Origin: an uncultured Mycoplasmatota bacterium | Lineage (GTDB): Bacteria > Bacillota_I > Bacilli_A > RF39 > UBA660 | Assembly: GCA_900553855.1 (NCBI GenBank) | Contig: USFG01000009.1 | Coordinates: 1-54,845 of the forward strand | DNA length: 54,845 bases | Direction: 5' to 3' | In this document: positions 1 through 7,933 of the stretch, piece after piece | How the letters are laid out: each line of letters begins with the position of its first letter | Numbering within the stretch: position 1 is the stretch's first letter | Translations under genes and position numbers: made by a program | The notes under the pieces: model-generated | What the model saw: only the letters and a program-made list of their open reading frames with translations | Databases searched by the model: none | Told to the model about the DNA's origin: nothing

Positions 1-64
1 CAGTCGGTAGAGCATTTGACTTTTAATCAAAGGGTCTGGAGTTCGAATCTCCAACAGGACACCA
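1..64 (+). tRNA. tRNA-Lys (UUU), 5' end cut by window edge
   Basis: The anticodon loop reads CTTTTAA, giving anticodon TTT. A T-arm with GTTCGAATC follows, then the acceptor 3' strand and an encoded CCA at 62-64. The first few bases of the acceptor stem lie outside the window. Confidence 0.95.
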
Positions 65-76
65 TTTTAAGAAATT

Positions 77-107
77 AACCTTCTCTGCTTGAGAAGGTTT
101 TATTTTT
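77..107 (+). terminator. Rho-independent terminator after tRNA-Lys
   Basis: A perfect 9-bp stem (AACCTTCTC / GAGAAGGTT) with a 5-nt loop is followed by TTATTTTT. It lies 13 nt past the tRNA CCA end and ends that transcript. Confidence 0.9.
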
Positions 108-152
108 AGTACAAATAAAAAATCCAAATAATGGATTTTAATTTTTTATGTA

Positions 153-560
153 TTAAACAAACAAATTATTTCTATACTTTATATTATATTCACTCATTAA
201 TAAACCTAAATTATTATCATCTTCATAAATATATTCTAAATCATTATTATATTCAGTCATAAAGGGATTCGCATTAGAAGCAATATCAAATCTAGCACAT
301 TTATTACCAAATATCACTTGCACTTCAACTATATCCTTTTTATTTTTTAATCTTTTAACTTTATAAGGATCTAATATTTCTTTATTTAATTTAATTAAAC
401 ATAAATTAGCATATAGTTTATTTTTTATAATAGTTGGTTCATAAGGAATTTCTTCTCCATTATCTTTAACATTAGAAATATAAAAATTAGAACATTCTTC
501 TTTATTTAATGTTATTACTTCTCCATTTTCAAATATTATATTTAATGCTTCTATATTCAT
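153..560 (-). CDS. Hypothetical protein, 135 aa
   Basis: I do not recognise this protein. It is a soluble, acidic 135-residue product with no signal peptide or membrane segment. The N-terminal half alternates short hydrophobic strands with turns, suggesting a small beta-rich domain. The C-terminal 35 residues are rich in Asp, Glu, Asn and Tyr. The ATG at 560 is preceded by a GGGTGG-type ribosome binding site. The gene stands alone between tRNA-Lys and tRNA-Arg on the opposite strand. AT-rich codon use matches its neighbours, so it is probably a real gene of unknown function. Confidence 0.6.
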   Translation of the reverse strand: MNIEALNIIFENGEVITLNKEECSNFYISNVKDNGEEIPYEPTIIKNKLYANLCLIKLNKEILDPYKVKRLKNKKDIVEVQVIFGNKCARFDIASNANPFMTEYNNDLEYIYEDDNNLGLLMSEYNIKYRNNLFV

Positions 561-670
561 TCTTTATCCACCCTATAATAAGAATAACACATCTAATTTA
601 TAATGAAAATGAAAAATACTTTATTTTTTAAATTTTTTGTGATATATTATTTTTGCAAATGAATTATTTT

Positions 671-747
671 GCGCTCATAGCTCAATTGGATAGAGCGTTA
701 GACTACGGATCTAAAGGTTAGGGGTTCGACTCCCTTTGGGCGCACCA
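671..747 (+). tRNA. tRNA-Arg (ACG)
   Basis: The acceptor stem GCGCTCA pairs with TGGGCGC (one G-T pair). The anticodon loop CTACGGA gives ACG. A T-arm with GGTTCGACTCC and an encoded CCA at 745-747 complete a 77-nt tRNA. Confidence 0.97.
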
Positions 748-755
748 TAGATAAA

Positions 756-778
756 AATGTTCGAACAGTTCGAACATT
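756..778. repeat. Inverted/tandem repeat just after tRNA-Arg
   Basis: AATGTTCGAA and TTCGAACATT form a perfect 10-bp inverted repeat around a 3-nt spacer. The same stretch can be read as two adjacent copies of GTTCGAACA, each containing the palindrome GTTCGAAC. It has no T-run of its own. It may be part of the tRNA trailer or a protein or recombinase site; its role is unknown. Confidence 0.7.
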
Positions 779-788
779 AAATATATTT

Positions 789-814
789 TCAGTCTAAAAT
801 ATGACTGATTTTTT
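789..814 (+). terminator. Terminator after tRNA-Arg
   Basis: A 6-bp stem (TCAGTC / GACTGA) with an AT-rich 8-nt loop is followed by TTTTTT. It is the plausible end of the tRNA-Arg transcript. Confidence 0.65.
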
Positions 815-879
815 ATGCAATAATTCAAAATCAATTGTATAATCATATTTTCCCGACTTTGTAAACACTATCAAATTAA

Positions 880-908
880 TTGATAAATAAATAAAATTAT
901 GCTACTAT
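880..908 (+). promoter_or_regulatory. Sigma-A-type promoter for the small RNA
   Basis: TTGATA and TACTAT are separated by exactly 17 nt. The predicted transcription start near 915 falls just before a set of hairpins that ends in an intrinsic terminator. Confidence 0.6.
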
Positions 909-914
909 GAATAT

Positions 915-1028
915 GTAAGGAGAACTTACATAAAATAAAAAAAGAGGAACATTTAGATTCGCAAGTGAATGTCGCCTCAAAATATATGGATTGACACTCT
1001 ATCATTGCTGAAGAGTGCCTATTTTTTT
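915..1028 (+). ncRNA. Putative structured small RNA, about 115 nt
   Basis: The transcript predicted from the promoter at 880-908 holds three hairpins. The first is GTAAG/CTTAC at 915-929. The second, at 944-978, is closed by GAGG/CCTC with an inner CATT/AATG. The third, CACTCT/AGAGTG at 995-1017, is followed by CCTATTTTTTTA and is a terminator. There is no convincing ORF. On the opposite strand the second hairpin is also followed by a T-run, so convergent transcription is possible. The arrangement resembles the RNA part of type I toxin-antitoxin loci, but no intact hydrophobic toxin peptide is present. It may be a remnant or an unrelated sRNA. Confidence 0.5.
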
Positions 1029-1081
1029 ATTGCTAACACCAATAAGGTAGAAAGTAACAAAATGATAGCAATGAGTTTTAG

Positions 1082-1213
1082 AACTTTTATAATAAAATAC
1101 AAGATGAAATTAAAAGATTAGAAGAAACCGAAGAAATTAAAAGATATTTAAACTTATAAGATTTACTAGGAGAAAAAGCAAAAGAAAAAATTATTAGATT
1201 AATTAAAAAATAA
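1082..1213 (+). pseudogene. Relic of a coding region with in-frame stop
   Basis: One frame reads as plausible Lys/Glu-rich helical protein for 25 codons (starting NFYNKIQDEIKRLEE), meets TAA at 1157-1159, then continues in the same frame for 17 more codons (DLLGEKAKEKIIRLIKK) to a second TAA. A TAG lies directly upstream. The composition looks like the C-terminal tail of a lost gene. The parent family is not recognisable. Confidence 0.45.
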
Positions 1214-1244
1214 GTGATCAAGCATAGATATTAACTAGTTAAAT

Positions 1245-1273
1245 TTGCAATTATCCCCTCTTTATGTTAAAAT
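1245..1273 (+). promoter_or_regulatory. Promoter of the first HEXXH gene
   Basis: TTGCAA and TAAAAT are separated by 17 nt. The predicted start near 1280 lies about 20 nt before the ATG at 1299. The apparent upstream extension of the reading frame overlaps this promoter and is therefore unlikely to be translated. Confidence 0.6.
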
Positions 1274-1298
1274 ACTCCCCAAGAAAAGGGGATTTTTT

Positions 1299-2156
1299 AT
1301 GTTATCAGAAGGAGAACAAAAAATATTATATAATTATTATGTTGATGAAAAATTAGCAAATATCATTAATTTTATTAACAATAGAGATGATTTAGAAAAT
1401 ATTAAAAATGCTATTATTAATGCAAAAAAAGGTTTTAACTTTGATATAACAAACTTAAAATTAGAAAAAGTAAAAAATATACTTAATGAATATTTCAACA
1501 TCAAAAAAGTTTTATACTATCCTACTACACCATCAAGATTTAAATTTTTAAGACAAAAAACCTATGAAAACTTATCGCCTATGTCACCTTTCGATATTCC
1601 CATAACATATATTCCATGTGAAGAAAAAAAATTAAAATGTTCAGTTATACGTTCAATACCTATGCAAAAACTTGGAAATATTCAAGTAATTCAAAGTATC
1701 AATTTTACTCCATCGAATATAATGGCTACAACCTACGCTCATGAAATAACTCATACGCAATATCAATCAAAAGAATTTATTTATGATGAAATATTGCCTA
1801 TTTTTGTAGAAGAATTAATAAATAGCCTAACCGATAATAACAAAATTATATTTTATGCTAGAATAAACAATTTATTAGAATGTTTAAAAGAAATAAATAA
1901 AAAACCTTTTCCTCAAGACGAAATTGAAGAATTTAATAAATTAAACACTATTAAATATATTGAATCAACCCTTAAGGCATATATGTTATACCATATTTAT
2001 ACTAATGAACCACTATCAAGTACAAAAGCTAGAATTATAGATGACGTTCAATCAGTAATAGATGGTACAATATCAATTGAAAATTTAATATCAAAATACG
2101 AATTAACAGATAAAAACACTAAAAGTCTTACATTATTTAAAAGATATTTCAAATAA
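1299..2156 (+). CDS. Putative zinc metalloprotease-like protein (HEXXH), paralogue A
   Basis: This is a 285-residue soluble protein with no signal peptide. Residues 148-152 read HEITH, the HEXXH motif of zincin metallopeptidases, within the context AHEITHTQ. Downstream is a conserved acidic segment (EILPIFVEEL) that could supply the third zinc ligand, and an ARIIDD motif near the C-terminus. The ATG at 1299 is chosen because it follows AAGGGGA at good spacing. It is clearly paralogous to the protein at 5666-6511: both share LPIFVE, ESTLKA.MLY and ARIIDD. The two genes flank the gerA operon. I cannot name the family, and catalytic activity is inferred from the motif only. Confidence 0.75.
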   Translation: MLSEGEQKILYNYYVDEKLANIINFINNRDDLENIKNAIINAKKGFNFDITNLKLEKVKNILNEYFNIKKVLYYPTTPSRFKFLRQKTYENLSPMSPFDIPITYIPCEEKKLKCSVIRSIPMQKLGNIQVIQSINFTPSNIMATTYAHEITHTQYQSKEFIYDEILPIFVEELINSLTDNNKIIFYARINNLLECLKEINKKPFPQDEIEEFNKLNTIKYIESTLKAYMLYHIYTNEPLSSTKARIIDDVQSVIDGTISIENLISKYELTDKNTKSLTLFKRYFK

Positions 2157-2185
2157 CTTACCAAAAATTGGTAAGTTTTATTTTG
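2155..2185 (+). terminator. Terminator after HEXXH paralogue A
   Basis: A perfect 10-bp stem (AACTTACCAA / TTGGTAAGTT) with a 3-nt loop is followed by TTATTTT, starting at the stop codon. It separates the gene from gerA. Confidence 0.85.
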
Positions 2186-2213
2186 TATAGGCCATAATAA
2201 AACAAGTGATAAT

Positions 2214-3608
2214 ATGGTTATAGTAAATAAAATTAAAAATAATTATAAAAATATTCCTGACTTAAAAACAAGAAAAATTAAATATAAATTATCAAATATT
2301 TATATTTTTTATCTTGAAACAATTTGTAGCAGTGAACAAATTAATGATTTCATTTTAAAAAATATAACCAATCCAAATAAAAAAAGAACCATTAATAATA
2401 TTTTAGCAACCCCTAACTTTAACTTAATAAAATTAGATGAAATAGATAAATATTTATTTAATGGATTTACAATCCTAGTATATCAAAACAAAATATATGC
2501 ATTAGAAACAAAAGCCAATTTAGATCGAAGTATTAATACTCCTGAGATCGAACAAGAACTATATGGTCCAAAAGATGCATTTGTTGAAAATTACCAAAAA
2601 AATATTGGGTTAATAAAACGAAGAATTAAATCAAAAGAACTTAAAATAAAAGAATATAATATCGGCAAATATACAGATACTAAAACCGGCTTATTATATA
2701 TAGAAGGAATAACAAAAGAAGAATATATTAACAAATGTAATGATATTTTAAAAAGTATAAATATTGACGGAATAATAGATGCCGGCGAATTAAAAAAATA
2801 TATAATTAAAGAATCATCTAACTTATTTCCTAAAGTAAAACTAACCGAAAAACCCAATTCAGTTGCGCATGCCCTTTTAGAAGGAAAAATAGTTATAGTC
2901 GTTGACACTTCTCCATTCGCTATAATAGTCCCAGCAGTTCTAGCCGACTTTATTAATCCTATTTCTGATAATTATTTATATGCAAATAATGTTAACTTTA
3001 CTAAATTCTTAAGATTATTTTGTCTTTTTATAACCGTACTAACACCAGCATATTATGTAGCAATTGCCAACTATAATCAAGAAACAATCCCCTCTAAATT
3101 ATTAATAAGCTTTATTACTCAAAGAGAAGGTGTTCCCTTTCCAACTACCATTGAAGCCCTCATAATGCTTCTAATATGTGAGATATTAAGAGAAAGTGAT
3201 CTTAGATTTCCTTCAAATTATGGATCAGCCATTTCCATCATAGGAGCATTAATAATAGGAGAAGCTGCAGTAAACGCAAGTATCGTAAGTCCCATCATGA
3301 TCATAACCATATCTTTAACCTTTATAAGCAGTATGGTCTTTAATAATGTTGAAATTAATTCAGCCCTTAGATCATGGCGATTTCTAAGTTTATTTATAGC
3401 ATCACTTTATGGTTTATATGGTGTAGCTATCTCATTAATTCTATTAATAATAAATTTAACAAGTAATTATTCATTCAATTTATCATACAGTTTCCCTGCT
3501 GCTCCATTTAATTTTAATTATTTAAAAGAAACCCTAATCGCTATAAAACAAAAAAATAATACTAAAAGATCTAAATATTTAACAAACAATATTAGAAAGC
3601 AAAGATAA
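2214..3608 (+). CDS. gerAA: Spore germination protein GerA family (receptor subunit A)
   Basis: This is the A subunit of a nutrient germinant receptor of the spore inner membrane. The 464 residues are close to the family's usual length (about 480). The N-terminal soluble part (about 1-220) is followed by the typical block with VDTSPFAIIVPA, FTKFLRLF, the segment TQREGVPFPT and several C-terminal membrane helices. A GTGAT-type ribosome binding site precedes the ATG. gerC follows after 1 nt and gerB overlaps gerC, so all three are co-transcribed and probably translationally coupled. The gene order A-C-B differs from the B. subtilis A-B-C order. Confidence 0.93.
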   Translation: MVIVNKIKNNYKNIPDLKTRKIKYKLSNIYIFYLETICSSEQINDFILKNITNPNKKRTINNILATPNFNLIKLDEIDKYLFNGFTILVYQNKIYALETKANLDRSINTPEIEQELYGPKDAFVENYQKNIGLIKRRIKSKELKIKEYNIGKYTDTKTGLLYIEGITKEEYINKCNDILKSINIDGIIDAGELKKYIIKESSNLFPKVKLTEKPNSVAHALLEGKIVIVVDTSPFAIIVPAVLADFINPISDNYLYANNVNFTKFLRLFCLFITVLTPAYYVAIANYNQETIPSKLLISFITQREGVPFPTTIEALIMLLICEILRESDLRFPSNYGSAISIIGALIIGEAAVNASIVSPIMIITISLTFISSMVFNNVEINSALRSWRFLSLFIASLYGLYGVAISLILLIINLTSNYSFNLSYSFPAAPFNFNYLKETLIAIKQKNNTKRSKYLTNNIRKQR

Positions 3609-3609
3609 T

Positions 3610-4668
3610 ATGAAAAAAATAATCTTAATTATAATTACTTTATTTTTAACCACCGGTTGTTTTAACTATCTAAGTCTTAATGACATAGCTGTTGTTTCTT
3701 TAGTCCATATCGATTATCAAGATAATAAATATATATTAACAGTTGAAATAAGAGAAAATGAAAAAGATAACCCTAACGCATCAAGCATTTATACTAATCA
3801 AGGAATAACACTTGATAATACTTTTGAAAATATCGGTTTAACTATAAACAAATTCTTATATCTAGTAGACGTGGATACTATAATACTTACTGAAAATGTT
3901 CTAAATCAAAAATTAGAAACAACCCTAGATTATATAACCAGAGAAAACTACATTGGTAATAACTTTAATATTATAGTATCAAATGATGATATAAAAGAAA
4001 TAACTAAATTAATTAAAGAAAAAAATAAAATAGTAGGTGCATATATAAAGGATACTATTACTAATGATTACAACAACACAATTGATATTAAATATAATAA
4101 ATTCATTAAAACTTATCTTAGTGAATATAAAGATATGATTTTACCATTTGGAAAAATTGTAAATAATGAATTTACCTTAAATGATGCTATTATATTTAAT
4201 CATAATAAAGAATCAGTAATAATAAACAACGATTATATTAAAATTTATAACTTACTTAACAATACTAACAAATACTCTTTATTTAAAATAAATTATAATG
4301 GAGGAAATCTTATATATAGAATTAAAGATGTTAATACTAAATATAAATATGAAAATAACAATATAAATATAACTATAGATATTAATGGTAACTTTAATGA
4401 AATAGATAATATAAATTTAAATAAAGATAACATTGAAGAATTAATTACTTTAACTAAAGACTCAGTATATAATGAAACAACATCTTTTCTAAATATTCTT
4501 AAAAGTAATAATATTGATGCTCTAGGTTTTAAAAAAATAATTTACAATAAAACTAAAAATAAATTAGATAGTATAAAAGAATTAGATTATAATTTAGACA
4601 TAAAAGTTATTTTAGATCGTGAAGAAACAATCTTTGAAAATATAGGAGCTAAAAAAAATGAAATATAA
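3610..4668 (+). CDS. gerAC: Ger(x)C family spore germination lipoprotein
   Basis: This is the C subunit of the germinant receptor, a lipoprotein at the outer face of the spore inner membrane. The N-terminus is a signal peptide with lipobox LTTGC, so Cys17 is the likely lipidated residue. The mature part (about 335 residues) is Asn/Lys-rich and carries the GerC pattern of an N-terminal DIAVVS segment followed by a TLDYITRE region. Family members are usually somewhat longer (about 370-400). It starts 1 nt after gerA stops and overlaps gerB by 11 nt. Confidence 0.88.
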   Translation: MKKIILIIITLFLTTGCFNYLSLNDIAVVSLVHIDYQDNKYILTVEIRENEKDNPNASSIYTNQGITLDNTFENIGLTINKFLYLVDVDTIILTENVLNQKLETTLDYITRENYIGNNFNIIVSNDDIKEITKLIKEKNKIVGAYIKDTITNDYNNTIDIKYNKFIKTYLSEYKDMILPFGKIVNNEFTLNDAIIFNHNKESVIINNDYIKIYNLLNNTNKYSLFKINYNGGNLIYRIKDVNTKYKYENNNINITIDINGNFNEIDNINLNKDNIEELITLTKDSVYNETTSFLNILKSNNIDALGFKKIIYNKTKNKLDSIKELDYNLDIKVILDREETIFENIGAKKNEI

Positions 4669-5614
4669 TAAATTAGAATATAACTCAGCCTTATGTTTAT
4701 CTAGTATATCTTTATTTCTAGGAATAGGTATAAGCAAAATTATTAATTCAATTGGAAGTAATTCATGGATATCTATCATTCTAGGAACAGCTATTGGATT
4801 ACTTATAAATTATATTTTCACTAAATTACCAGAAAAAGATAATAAAATATTTGTTTATATATACAGCACTATTTTACTAACTTTAAATTTATTTTTAATT
4901 ACTAAACTAATATCATCTATCTACTTGAATAGAACTCCCGATATAATTGTAATTATTCCTTTAATAATGTTAATATATTATATATCTAATAAAGGAATAA
5001 ACACTATATTAAAAACATGTTTAATAATTTCATTTATTTATACTTTAATTTACTTAATTCCTTTAACTGCACTTGCACCTAAAATTAACATAGATGAATT
5101 TATTCCACTACTAACTTCAAATATTTACGATATCATAAAATGTAGTTTAACCTATGCTTTTATAAGCACTACCCCATTTATCTTATTTCCTAAGTTTAAA
5201 GAAAATTATAATTACAAATCATATCTTTTATCATCAATACTTGTATTAATAATCTTTGTTATCATTATTGGTAATTTAGGAACAAACTTAGCTAAATTAT
5301 ACCGTTACCCTGAATATATGGTATTTAAAGAAATATCACTTTTAGGTTTTATCGAAAACATCCAAAATATCTTATCTTATTTATGGTTATTTTGTTCATT
5401 TATTTTATCCTCTATGGCAACTTATAACATAAAAAGAGTTTCTAATAAAAAAATATTAATTATTACCCTATTATTAATAACATTTATTCTTAATAACGTA
5501 TTATTAAAAAACTATATTTATATTGAATATATAACCAAATATTATAATATTATCTTATTTTCTATTTTAATATTATTTCTTATATCTAAAATATTTTCTA
5601 AAAACAAATTGTAA
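4658..5614 (+). CDS. gerAB: GerAB/endospore germination permease
   Basis: This is the B subunit of the germinant receptor, an APC-superfamily membrane protein thought to bind the germinant. The 318 residues form about nine to ten hydrophobic helices; family members usually have about 360, so this one is short. Recognisable features are the N-terminal LFLGIGI segment, a central YPEYMVFKEISLLGF (family pattern around RYP) and the C-terminal LI-rich helices. It overlaps gerC by 11 nt, indicating translational coupling. No terminator is seen before the following HEXXH gene, so read-through is possible. Confidence 0.88.
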   Translation: MKYNKLEYNSALCLSSISLFLGIGISKIINSIGSNSWISIILGTAIGLLINYIFTKLPEKDNKIFVYIYSTILLTLNLFLITKLISSIYLNRTPDIIVIIPLIMLIYYISNKGINTILKTCLIISFIYTLIYLIPLTALAPKINIDEFIPLLTSNIYDIIKCSLTYAFISTTPFILFPKFKENYNYKSYLLSSILVLIIFVIIIGNLGTNLAKLYRYPEYMVFKEISLLGFIENIQNILSYLWLFCSFILSSMATYNIKRVSNKKILIITLLLITFILNNVLLKNYIYIEYITKYYNIILFSILILFLISKIFSKNKL

Positions 5615-5665
5615 TTATTTCTTTCTTGTGATAACATAACTTTTAATCAAGGGGAAAGTGATTAT

Positions 5666-6511
5666 ATGTTAGATTTTGAAATGTTTGATGCTAATTTAAA
5701 TAATATTATAAATTACATTAATCTTAGAAGTGATTATGACAAAATAGATAATTATTTATATTATATTATTGATACTAATTCTAAATTAAATCCATCAGAT
5801 ATTAATACAAAACTAGATAATGTTAGATCTATGTACGAAGATATATTTAATGTAAAAAATGTTTATTATTATCCTCATAATTTATCTATATTTAAAGGCA
5901 AAAGAAAGAATACTATTTTAAGTTTAGATACTATTTCTCCATTTGAAATACCTCCTACTATATATGATAGTAAAGGAATCAAATATAAAAGTTATATTAA
6001 ATATTACGAAGCACAATTTAATAATATTTTAATTCCCGTTGTAAATAGTATCTATTTAACTTCGTGCAATTTATTAGAAACTGTTTATGCCCATGAAATA
6101 ACTCATACCCAGTACATTAAAGAAGATCATATATATAATGAATTACTTCCTATTTTTGTAGAACTTTTAGCAAGTGATTACTTTAATCAAAATGAACAAG
6201 AAACTATTTTAAGATTAGGTGATTTATTATCATGCTTAAAATATTTAAGATATCTTTTTTATTCCAATAAAAAAATTAAAATAAGTTTACTTAACAAAGT
6301 TAATACATATGTAGAATCAACTTTAAAAGCCCTAATGCTTTACAATTTATATAAAAACGAATTTCTTTCAAGTTCTAGGGCTAGAATAATTGACGACATC
6401 AATGATGCTATATCTTATAAAATATCTTTAAATGATTTATTATCTAATCATAATATAACTGATAGTGATGCTAAAAAATTATCCCTATTTAAAAGTTATT
6501 ATAACGATTGA
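5666..6511 (+). CDS. Putative zinc metalloprotease-like protein (HEXXH), paralogue B
   Basis: This 281-residue soluble protein is paralogous to the product of 1299-2156. HEITH occupies residues 143-147 in the same AHEITHTQY context, followed by LLPIFVELL, STLKALMLY and ARIIDD blocks. No signal peptide or membrane helix is present, so it should act in the cytosol, the forespore or the spore core. An AAGGGGAAAG ribosome binding site precedes the ATG. It follows gerB by 51 nt with no clear terminator and may belong to the germination operon. A role in sporulation or germination proteolysis is an inference from position alone. Confidence 0.75.
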   Translation: MLDFEMFDANLNNIINYINLRSDYDKIDNYLYYIIDTNSKLNPSDINTKLDNVRSMYEDIFNVKNVYYYPHNLSIFKGKRKNTILSLDTISPFEIPPTIYDSKGIKYKSYIKYYEAQFNNILIPVVNSIYLTSCNLLETVYAHEITHTQYIKEDHIYNELLPIFVELLASDYFNQNEQETILRLGDLLSCLKYLRYLFYSNKKIKISLLNKVNTYVESTLKALMLYNLYKNEFLSSSRARIIDDINDAISYKISLNDLLSNHNITDSDAKKLSLFKSYYND

Positions 6512-6536
6512 CATTCAAACATTTATTTGCTATAAT
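6508..6536 (+). promoter_or_regulatory. Consensus sigma-A promoter of the L,D-transpeptidase gene
   Basis: Perfect TTGACA and TATAAT hexamers are separated by 17 nt. The -35 starts inside the end of the previous gene. An AAGGGGG ribosome binding site follows. Vegetative expression is expected. Confidence 0.85.
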
Positions 6537-6561
6537 ACAAAGCAATTAAGGGGGATTTATA

Positions 6562-7392
6562 ATGACTAAAAAAAGAATTATAGCATATGCACTAGCAATT
6601 ACAAGTTTATTTGGTTTTTATAAAGGATGTCATAAATTAGGAGAACATATAAGAGAAAATTATTTAAATGAATCTTTTTCAGATTCTACTTTAAATAACG
6701 AAACTACTATTAATGAAACATTAAGTGCCATAATACCTACTGAAACAACAATTATTCCTGAAACAACTTTAGTTGAAGAAACTACACCTGAAACAACATT
6801 TATAGAAGAAACTGTACCAGAAACAACATCTAATTTCATACCAGTATTTATTCCTTCATATGCTACCGAAGATCTAGCACTATTTGATGAAAATAATAAT
6901 GTTAATTGTATGGTTGAAAAATATGAAAAACTATATCTTACTGAAATACTTGATAATAAAGTTGCTTGTGTAACAACTGATGGAAATTATGGATATACTG
7001 ATATTAATTTATTAGAAACATTACCAGAAACTTATGCTGAAGTAGATATAAGTGATCAAAAAGTATATTGCTACTATCAAGGTGAATTAGTTCTTACGGC
7101 CGATTGTGTAACCGGTATTCCAACTTACGGAACAACTAAAGGTACTAATAAAGGATATACTGAGATTAATGGTAAATCTTACAATACAACTTTAATGCTT
7201 GATACTCCCGCAGAAATATTTATTTCCTTTAATCCCGATGGCGAAGGTTTTCATGATTCGAAGCGTAGTCAATTTGGCGGAGACATATATTTAACTAATG
7301 GATCACATGGATGTGTTAATATGAGACTAGAAGATGTAAAAGTTTTAGATAATTATTTAAAAGCAGGAGATCACGTTTTAGTCCATAAATAA
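6562..7392 (+). CDS. L,D-transpeptidase (YkuD domain), membrane anchored
   Basis: The enzyme makes 3-3 peptidoglycan cross-links or attaches proteins, outside the membrane. Residues 1-23 form an N-terminal signal/anchor. A Thr/Glu/Pro-rich linker with repeated ETT units (about 45-95) spans the wall. An SH3-like segment (about 100-155) precedes the YkuD domain (about 160-276). The catalytic motif SHGCVNM is present with Cys251 as nucleophile. The 276-residue length is normal for a single-domain enzyme. It has its own consensus promoter and ends at a bidirectional terminator, so it is monocistronic. Confidence 0.92.
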   Translation: MTKKRIIAYALAITSLFGFYKGCHKLGEHIRENYLNESFSDSTLNNETTINETLSAIIPTETTIIPETTLVEETTPETTFIEETVPETTSNFIPVFIPSYATEDLALFDENNNVNCMVEKYEKLYLTEILDNKVACVTTDGNYGYTDINLLETLPETYAEVDISDQKVYCYYQGELVLTADCVTGIPTYGTTKGTNKGYTEINGKSYNTTLMLDTPAEIFISFNPDGEGFHDSKRSQFGGDIYLTNGSHGCVNMRLEDVKVLDNYLKAGDHVLVHK

Positions 7393-7425
7393 AAGGCTTA
7401 CAATTTTTGTAAACCTTTTTTTATA
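7391..7425. terminator. Bidirectional terminator between convergent genes
   Basis: The stem AAAAGG-c-TTACAA / TTGTAA-a-CCTTTT is flanked by an A-run on one side and a T-run on the other. It can serve both the transpeptidase gene and the operon coming from the right. Confidence 0.85.
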
Positions 7426-7933
7426 TTAAATTACCAATTACTCCATAACTTACTATCATCATAATTATACTTGCCATTATAACTCCTAAGATAGCAGCTA
7501 AGAAAGCTTTTTTCTTATCCATTCTTAACAATGTTGCAATTAAACACCCTGTCCAAGCACCTGTTCCTGGAAGTGGTACTCCAACAAATAAGACTAATCC
7601 CCAAAAACCTAACTTTTCAATTTGGCCTTTTTTCTCATTACCTTTTCTTTCACAAAAATCAATAAATTTAACTAATATCTTATGTTTCTTCATGAACGCG
7701 AATACTGAATCTAAAAACCATAAAATTAAAGGAATTGGAATTAAATTACCTATTATTGAAATTATATAAGCCGGTACTGGTGGAACTTTTAATAAACTAG
7801 CAGCTATTAATCCTCCCCTAAGTTCTAAAATAGGCATTAAAGAAATAACAAACACAGTTATATATTTTCCTATCATAGCCCCAGAACTAGCGCCAAATAT
7901 ACCTATTATAAAATTAACAATCTTATCTACCAC
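7421..7933 (-). CDS. Small multidrug export protein-like membrane protein (COG2426)
   Basis: This 170-residue protein has about four to five hydrophobic helices. It matches the small multi-drug export family (Pfam Sm_multidrug_ex) by the motifs PILELRGGLIAA near the N-terminus and VPLPGTGAWTGCL in the second half. Function in this family is poorly established; the name comes from early export phenotypes. The gene is last in a three-gene operon and its start overlaps the PLP enzyme gene by 11 nt. Confidence 0.85.
   Translation of the reverse strand: MVDKIVNFIIGIFGASSGAMIGKYITVFVISLMPILELRGGLIAASLLKVPPVPAYIISIIGNLIPIPLILWFLDSVFAFMKKHKILVKFIDFCERKGNEKKGQIEKLGFWGLVLFVGVPLPGTGAWTGCLIATLLRMDKKKAFLAAILGVIMASIIMMIVSYGVIGNLI

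Noticed and set aside
756..778. Possible LexA box in the repeat after tRNA-Arg
   Set aside because: CGAAC and GTTCG are present, but the spacing is 1 nt rather than the 4 nt needed for the Gram-positive LexA box.
1062..1121. 20-codon ORF starting MIAMSFRTFII, weakly like a hydrophobic type I toxin peptide
   Set aside because: It quickly becomes Lys-rich instead of forming a membrane helix, and it overlaps the other-frame gene relic. Similarity to holin-like toxins is limited to a few residues.
1245..1298. Upstream extension of the first HEXXH gene from a TTG codon
   Set aside because: The extension overlaps a good promoter and lacks a ribosome binding site; the paralogue at 5666 lacks these residues, and AAGGGGA precedes the ATG at 1299.
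2591..2908. 105-codon ORF opposite gerA
   Set aside because: It is an antisense shadow of a gene with clear family motifs, with hydrophobic low-complexity product and no ribosome binding site.
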